From UBA2093 sp049454855 (GTDB lineage: Bacteria; Actinomycetota; Acidimicrobiia; Acidimicrobiales; Ilumatobacteraceae), in NCBI GenBank assembly GCA_049454855.1, contig JBMUAQ010000081.1, forward strand, positions 1 through 9,504: a stretch of DNA of 9,504 nt. Direction: 5' to 3'. The notes under the pieces were generated by a model that saw nothing but the letters and a program-made list of their open reading frames with translations, did no database searches and was not told where the DNA came from. Both the position numbers and the translations under genes were made by a program. Below are positions 6,608 through 9,504 of this stretch, piece by piece. How positions within the stretch are numbered: position 1 is the first letter of the stretch; each line of letters opens with the position of its first letter.

Positions 6608-7134
6608 TGTCCCTCGACAGACTCTGGAGCGGCTGGCGGGCCGACTATGTCGGCTCGACGGGAACGGGCTCCGGCACGGGGTCGGTGTTCACCGAGATCC
6701 TGGGTTCGGGCCTGCCCGACGATGAAACGTTCATCGTCCACCGCGGGACGACATGTTTCGTGATCCTGAATGCGTACCCGTACTCCACGGGCCACATGCT
6801 GGTGCTGCCCTACAGGGAGGTCGCCGACCTGGAGCAGTTGACCGACGAGGAGTCCTCCGAGCTGTGGGCCACGGTCACCGCGGCGGTTGCCGCGGTGAAG
6901 CGCTCGCACCGTCCCCATGCCCTGAACGTGGGCATCAACCTCGGGGCTTCCGCAGGGGGCAGCATCTCGCGGCACCTGCACGTTCACGTGGTGCCGAGGT
7001 GGGAGGGTGACGCCAACTTCATGACAGCGGTGGCGAACACCAGAACGCTTCCCGAGCCGCTCGGGGAGACGCACCGCCGCATCAGGTCGGCGTGGACCAG
7101 CGGGACATCCCCACAGGAAGGGACGGGACGATGA
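6607..7134 (+). CDS. HIT-family protein, probable Ap4A phosphorylase/nucleotide hydrolase (Rv2613c-like)
   Basis: The 175-residue cytoplasmic protein has the histidine-triad motif H-L-H-V-H-V-V at 123-129, where the middle histidine H125 is the expected nucleophile, followed by PRWEGDANF as in the mycobacterial protein Rv2613c, described as a diadenosine tetraphosphate phosphorylase. The HIT fold runs from about residue 40 (LNAYPYSTGHMLVLPYR at 54-70, LNVGINLG at 106-113). The position usually occupied by CxFC near the N-terminus reads SVFT (26-29), so that metal site is absent. A Gly/Ser/Thr-rich stretch (17-26) precedes it. ATG 6607 overlaps the thrS TGA by one base; a TTG one codon upstream is less likely. 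The stop overlaps the next gene's start (ATGA), so the three are likely translated from one mRNA. Substrate is inferred from synteny. Confidence 0.9.
   Translation: MSLDRLWSGWRADYVGSTGTGSGTGSVFTEILGSGLPDDETFIVHRGTTCFVILNAYPYSTGHMLVLPYREVADLEQLTDEESSELWATVTAAVAAVKRSHRPHALNVGINLGASAGGSISRHLHVHVVPRWEGDANFMTAVANTRTLPEPLGETHRRIRSAWTSGTSPQEGTGR
7115..7122 (+). promoter_or_regulatory. Shine-Dalgarno sequence for the two-TM protein gene
   Basis: AGGAAGGG ends 8 nt before the ATG at 7131. Most starts in this window lack such a site, so it is a strong argument for the 7131 start over upstream alternatives in the same frame. Confidence 0.65.
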
Positions 7135-7637
7135 GCGACGAGATCAGGGACGAACTGCCGGAGGACCTCAACGCAGTCGACTTCGCCGGGGCATACCGTT
7201 TCCCCGACAACAGCAGACGGCGCATACCCGCCGCAATCTATGCGGTCCTGGCCGGTGGCGCAGCTGTCGCATGGTTGCTGTCCGACAGGGAGTCGGCGGT
7301 GGTGGTGAACGACGGGTTCCTCCTCGGCGCGGTGATGCTCGGCGCGGTGGCGCTCGTGAGCGCGACCAGCGGGTGGCGCATGACGGTCGACGAGAAGGAT
7401 GCACTCGTTCGCGCAACCGCGAACGTGGGGTTCGTGGTGGGGCACGCCTCTGCCCAGCAGGTGTGGCGCGGGCTGCGTTCCCGGCCGACCTGGCGAATCT
7501 TCTGCTACAGCGCGGAGGAACCGCCGCTGCAGCGCGGTCTCGTGCTGGTCGATGCGGTCGACGGCCGTGTGGTCGAGGTTCTCGTGGAGGCCAACCCGGA
7601 GTCGGGAGCGCCGTCCCCCGACGGGCCCACCCACTAG
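7131..7637 (+). CDS. Uncharacterised two-transmembrane protein in the phosphatidylinositol locus
   Basis: I do not recognise this 168-residue protein. It has a short acidic N-terminus, a basic NSRRRIP just before a first hydrophobic segment (about 32-51), a brief polar loop, and a second hydrophobic segment (about 61-80). A soluble domain of about 85 residues follows, with WRMTVDEKDALVRA, a Trp-rich WRGLRSRPTWRIFCY and a predicted beta hairpin GLVLVDAVDGRVVEVLVE. Charge distribution (Arg-rich before TM1) suggests both ends are cytoplasmic. Its start overlaps the HIT stop by four bases (ATGA), and its stop lies 10 nt before pgsA, so it is embedded in the operon and probably co-translated. A PH-like or other small sensor fold is possible but not shown. 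Codon use and GC look like its neighbours, so there is no sign of recent transfer. Confidence 0.85.
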   Translation: MSDEIRDELPEDLNAVDFAGAYRFPDNSRRRIPAAIYAVLAGGAAVAWLLSDRESAVVVNDGFLLGAVMLGAVALVSATSGWRMTVDEKDALVRATANVGFVVGHASAQQVWRGLRSRPTWRIFCYSAEEPPLQRGLVLVDAVDGRVVEVLVEANPESGAPSPDGPTH

Positions 7638-7640
7638 CGT
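7635..7640 (+). promoter_or_regulatory. Putative -10 box for pgsA overlapping the upstream stop codon
   Basis: TAGCGT fits TANNNT, starts with the TAG stop of the preceding gene and ends 7 nt before the pgsA ATG. No Shine-Dalgarno precedes pgsA. The same hexamer occurs upstream of the VOC gene at 9325. A -35 is not obvious. Confidence 0.35.
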
Positions 7641-7647
7641 TCGGACG

Positions 7648-8352
7648 ATGTTCGACGGCAGGTTCCGCGCACCCATAGAGCGCGTCGTGCGGCCCGTGGG
7701 CATGGTGCTGAGGCGCACCGGCATGTCGCCTGACCACATCACCCTTGTCGGCGTGCTCGTGTCGTTCGCGGCCGCGGTTGCCATCGGCACCGGTGCCCTG
7801 CGTGGCGGTCTGCTGCTCGTCATCCTGGCCGCCGTGCCCGACATGCTGGACGGTGCACTTGCGAAGGCGCAGAACTCCGCCAGCCAGCGCGGTGCGTTCT
7901 TCGACTCCGTCATGGACAGGGTCACCGATTCCGTTCTCCTGGGCGGCGTCGCGTGGTACCTGGCCTCCGACGAGACGCCTCACCTCGCCGTCCTCCCGAT
8001 GGCGATCATGGGGGTGTCGGCACTCATTTCGTACGAACGGGCAAAGGCCGAGTCGCTCGGCCTCGAGGCAAAGGGCGGTCTCATGGAGCGCGCCGAGCGC
8101 ATCGTGGTGCTGTGTTTCGGTCTGCTCTTCGACTCACTGCTGGTGCCGGTCCTGTGGGTGATGCTCGTTCTCACCACGTTCACGGCAGTGCAGCGCTTCT
8201 GGAAGGTCTGGACCCAGGCGGAGGTCTCCGCGAACGTCCAGGCAAAGCGGGACCAGCGTTCGGTGCGCAAGGTTGCCCGCCACAGTTCGCGCGCCAACAG
8301 GCGTTCGCTGTCGGTGAACGCCCGGCAGCGCCGCCGCTCCCGTCACGGCTGA
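7648..8352 (+). CDS. pgsA: CDP-alcohol phosphatidyltransferase, probable phosphatidylinositol-phosphate synthase
   Basis: The 234-residue membrane enzyme should condense CDP-diacylglycerol with 1D-myo-inositol 3-phosphate (1-phosphate in some naming) to give PI phosphate, the actinobacterial route to PI. The CDP-alcohol signature is present: D65, D68-G69, A72, then K73 where Arg is usual, G82, D86 and D90, with the normal 8-residue spacing to G82. The segment SYERAKAESLGL (128-139) and KGGLMERAER (142-151) resembles the inositol-phosphate-binding region of known PIP synthases. About six hydrophobic helices are seen (near 30-48, 52-66, 95-107, 112-128, 152-162, 164-182). The tail (195-234) is strongly basic. 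Position between HIT and the PatA-like gene matches mycobacterial pgsA1 (Rv2612c). The start follows the previous stop by 10 nt. A PG-phosphate synthase is a less likely alternative. Confidence 0.9.
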   Translation: MFDGRFRAPIERVVRPVGMVLRRTGMSPDHITLVGVLVSFAAAVAIGTGALRGGLLLVILAAVPDMLDGALAKAQNSASQRGAFFDSVMDRVTDSVLLGGVAWYLASDETPHLAVLPMAIMGVSALISYERAKAESLGLEAKGGLMERAERIVVLCFGLLFDSLLVPVLWVMLVLTTFTAVQRFWKVWTQAEVSANVQAKRDQRSVRKVARHSSRANRRSLSVNARQRRRSRHG

Positions 8353-8361
8353 GCTGTCGCC

Positions 8362-9285
8362 ATGGCCGACCCCCGTGACCAGATCACCGACGCCATCACC
8401 GTGGGCGGCTACCGCCTGGGTTCGCTCGTCGCGCGGCTGACGCCGGCGTTCGTCACACGCGGCGCGTCCGCAGTGCTGGCCCCGGGTCTTGCGGTGTCGT
8501 TCCGTGACAGACGCGAGATGATCGAGCGGCATCTGCGGCGTGCCGACCCGTCACTGCGCGGTTTCGCCCTTCGCCGCGCGGCACAGGAGGCATTCGACAG
8601 CTACGTGCGCTACTGGGCCGAGAGCTTCAGGCTCCCGGGGCTCGGCCGGCGGTACGTGGACCGCATGTTCAGTGTCGACGGTTACCACCACATCGAGGAC
8701 GGGCTGGCCCGCGGCAGGGGCGTGATTCTCGCCCTTCCGCACCTCGGTGGGTGGGAATGGGCCGGCCGATGGATGGCCGACAAGGGGCACAGGCTCACCG
8801 TGGTGGTCGAGCCGTTGCAGCCGCCCGAGCTCTTCGAGTGGTTCACGGGTCTGCGCGCGAAGCTCGGCATGAATGTGGTGCCGCTCGGACCCGATGCCGC
8901 CGCCGCAGTGCTGGCGGCGCTCCGGCGCAACGAGGTCGTGTGCCTGCTGTGCGACCGCGACATCGGCCGCTCGGGGGTGGGGGTCGAGTTCTTCGGGGAA
9001 CGCACCACGCTCCCCGCGGGCCCCGCGATGCTCGGTCTGCGTGCGGAAGCGGTGGTGCTGCCCACCGCGGTGTACTTCACTGACCGCGTGGACGGGCACC
9101 ATGCGGTGGTGCGGCCGCCCCTCGCGATGGGCCGCACGGGGAGCCTGCGCGAGTCGGTGGCGAGCATCACCCAGTCCCTTGCCCACGAACTCGAGGTGCT
9201 GATCAGGCGTGCACCCGAGCAGTGGCACCTGTTCCAGCCGAACTGGCCGGGTGACCCCGGTTACGACGGGGTGAACCGGGACTGA
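8362..9285 (+). CDS. patA: PatA-like phosphatidylinositol mannoside acyltransferase (LpxL/HtrB family)
   Basis: The 307-residue protein belongs to the lysophospholipid/lauroyl acyltransferase family. In mycobacteria PatA moves palmitoyl from acyl-CoA to the mannose of PIM1/PIM2 on the cytoplasmic face. The catalytic HxxxxE is H127 to E132 (HLGGWE). The downstream blocks LLCDRDIG (195-202) and VEFFGERTTLPAGPA (208-222) are typical, and the C-terminus carries EQWHLFQPNWP (286-296), the usual end of PatA proteins. No N-terminal transmembrane helix is evident; the first 45 residues are amphipathic. The gene starts 9 nt after pgsA, as in Rv2612c-Rv2611c. No Shine-Dalgarno is obvious. Because no mannosyltransferase gene follows within the window, PIM as the true acceptor is inferred from family and synteny. 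Confidence 0.88.
   Translation: MADPRDQITDAITVGGYRLGSLVARLTPAFVTRGASAVLAPGLAVSFRDRREMIERHLRRADPSLRGFALRRAAQEAFDSYVRYWAESFRLPGLGRRYVDRMFSVDGYHHIEDGLARGRGVILALPHLGGWEWAGRWMADKGHRLTVVVEPLQPPELFEWFTGLRAKLGMNVVPLGPDAAAAVLAALRRNEVVCLLCDRDIGRSGVGVEFFGERTTLPAGPAMLGLRAEAVVLPTAVYFTDRVDGHHAVVRPPLAMGRTGSLRESVASITQSLAHELEVLIRRAPEQWHLFQPNWPGDPGYDGVNRD
9256..9280 (+). terminator. Hairpin at the end of patA
   Basis: CCCGGTT and AACCGGG form a perfect 7-bp stem with an 11-nt loop, ending 2 nt before the patA TGA. It is followed by a mixed tract containing GAGTTCTGT and no U-run. It could be one of the U-poor terminators seen in high-GC actinobacteria, at the end of the plsC-patA run, or just coding sequence that folds. 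Confidence 0.3.
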
Positions 9286-9318
9286 AGAGTTCTGTGCGGG
9301 CCGGTCGCGCTTCCGCAG

Positions 9319-9350
9319 CACTGTTAGCGTGCCGACAGGAAACAGCAGTG
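9319..9350 (+). promoter_or_regulatory. Probable promoter region of the VOC gene with imperfect inverted repeat
   Basis: TAGCGT (9325-9330) fits a TANNNT -10 and would give a leader of about 28 nt. It is bracketed by CACTGTT (9319-9325) and AACAGcAGTG (9341-9350), which pair apart from one bulged C. A metal-responsive ArsR/SmtB-type operator would suit a CadI-type gene, but the repeat is short and no regulator is in view. No -35 is clear. Confidence 0.3.
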
Positions 9351-9352
9351 AG

Positions 9353-9360
9353 AAGGGGAG
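9353..9360 (+). promoter_or_regulatory. Shine-Dalgarno sequence for the VOC gene
   Basis: AAGGGGAG ends 5 nt before the ATG at 9366 and fixes that start. Together with the upstream -10 candidate it shows that this gene has a normal 5' leader, unlike several others in the window. Confidence 0.6.
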
Positions 9361-9365
9361 TGGTC

Positions 9366-9504
9366 ATGCCGCGCGTGCAACTGGCGCTCAACGTCGGGAA
9401 CCTCGACGAGGCGATCGACTTCTACACGAGGATGTTCGGTGTGGGTCCGGCCAAGGTGCGCGAGGGCTACGCGAACTTCGCCTTGGAGAACCCCCCGCTC
9501 AAGC
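9366..9504 (+). CDS. ArsI/CadI-family VOC (glyoxalase-fold) protein, N-terminal fragment
   Basis: The first 46 codons are present before the right edge. The segment RVQLALNVGNLDEAIDFYTRM (3-23), followed by FGVGPAKVREGYANFALENPPLK, closely resembles the N-terminus of ArsI/CadI proteins: the cadmium-induced CadI of mycobacteria and the C-As lyases that split trivalent organoarsenicals. The cysteine pair that binds arsenic in ArsI would lie downstream of the edge, so the lyase activity cannot be tested here. The gene has its own Shine-Dalgarno and 80 nt of upstream sequence, so it is probably transcribed separately from patA. Other VOC members are possible but the GYANFALENPPLK block favours this group. 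Confidence 0.85.
   Translation, partial: MPRVQLALNVGNLDEAIDFYTRMFGVGPAKVREGYANFALENPPLK

Noticed and set aside
7399..7647. Upstream extension of the pgsA frame into the two-TM gene
   Set aside because: The extra 83 codons are a shadow of the upstream gene. The PIP synthase homology begins after the ATG at 7648.

Overview
The window looks like ordinary chromosome from a high-GC actinobacterium that makes mycothiol, coenzyme F420 and phosphatidylinositol. The evidence is a cysteine:GlcN-Ins ligase (MshC), an F420:NADP oxidoreductase (NpdG), an InhA-like enoyl-ACP reductase, a DGx2A(K)-type phosphatidylinositol-phosphate synthase and a PatA-like acyltransferase. A deep-branching actinobacterium such as an Acidimicrobiia member is my best guess, but the lineage is inference. 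No rRNA, tRNA, CRISPR array, insertion sequence or phage gene was seen, and coding density is very high.

Layout. Left block, minus strand (1-1860): fabI/inhA-like enoyl-ACP reductase, followed 11 nt downstream by a DUF255/YyaL-type thioredoxin-fold protein that runs off the left edge. A 47-nt divergent intergenic region (1861-1907) carries a perfect 13-nt palindrome and a likely leaderless promoter for fabI. Middle plus-strand pair (1908-3725): npdG and mshC, 3 nt apart, joining F420/NADPH redox exchange with mycothiol synthesis. A 101-nt gap (3726-3826) has a weak hairpin, an 11-nt palindrome and a -10-like hexamer. Long plus-strand run (3827-9285): plsC-like acyltransferase, thrS, a HIT nucleotide hydrolase/phosphorylase, a two-TM protein of unknown function, pgsA (PIP synthase) and patA, with gaps of 12 nt or less or overlaps. 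An 80-nt gap follows, then the first 46 codons of an ArsI/CadI-type VOC protein run off the right edge.

How it fits together. The thrS-HIT-pgsA-patA order matches the mycobacterial locus Rv2614c-Rv2613c-Rv2612c-Rv2611c, which makes phosphatidylinositol and acylated PI mannosides. Here there is an extra membrane protein between HIT and pgsA, a plsC-like gene in front of thrS, and no pimA directly after patA. With fabI nearby, most of the window concerns making and remodelling membrane phospholipid. MshC and PIP synthase both use inositol-derived substrates.

No clearly new system is visible. The points most worth checking are: TAG stop codons that double as the start of -10-like TANNNT boxes ahead of thrS and pgsA; an InhA-like enzyme with a FabI-length substrate loop; a HIT protein lacking the usual CxxC; an Arg-to-Lys change in the PIP synthase signature; and the uncharacterised membrane protein embedded in the PI locus.
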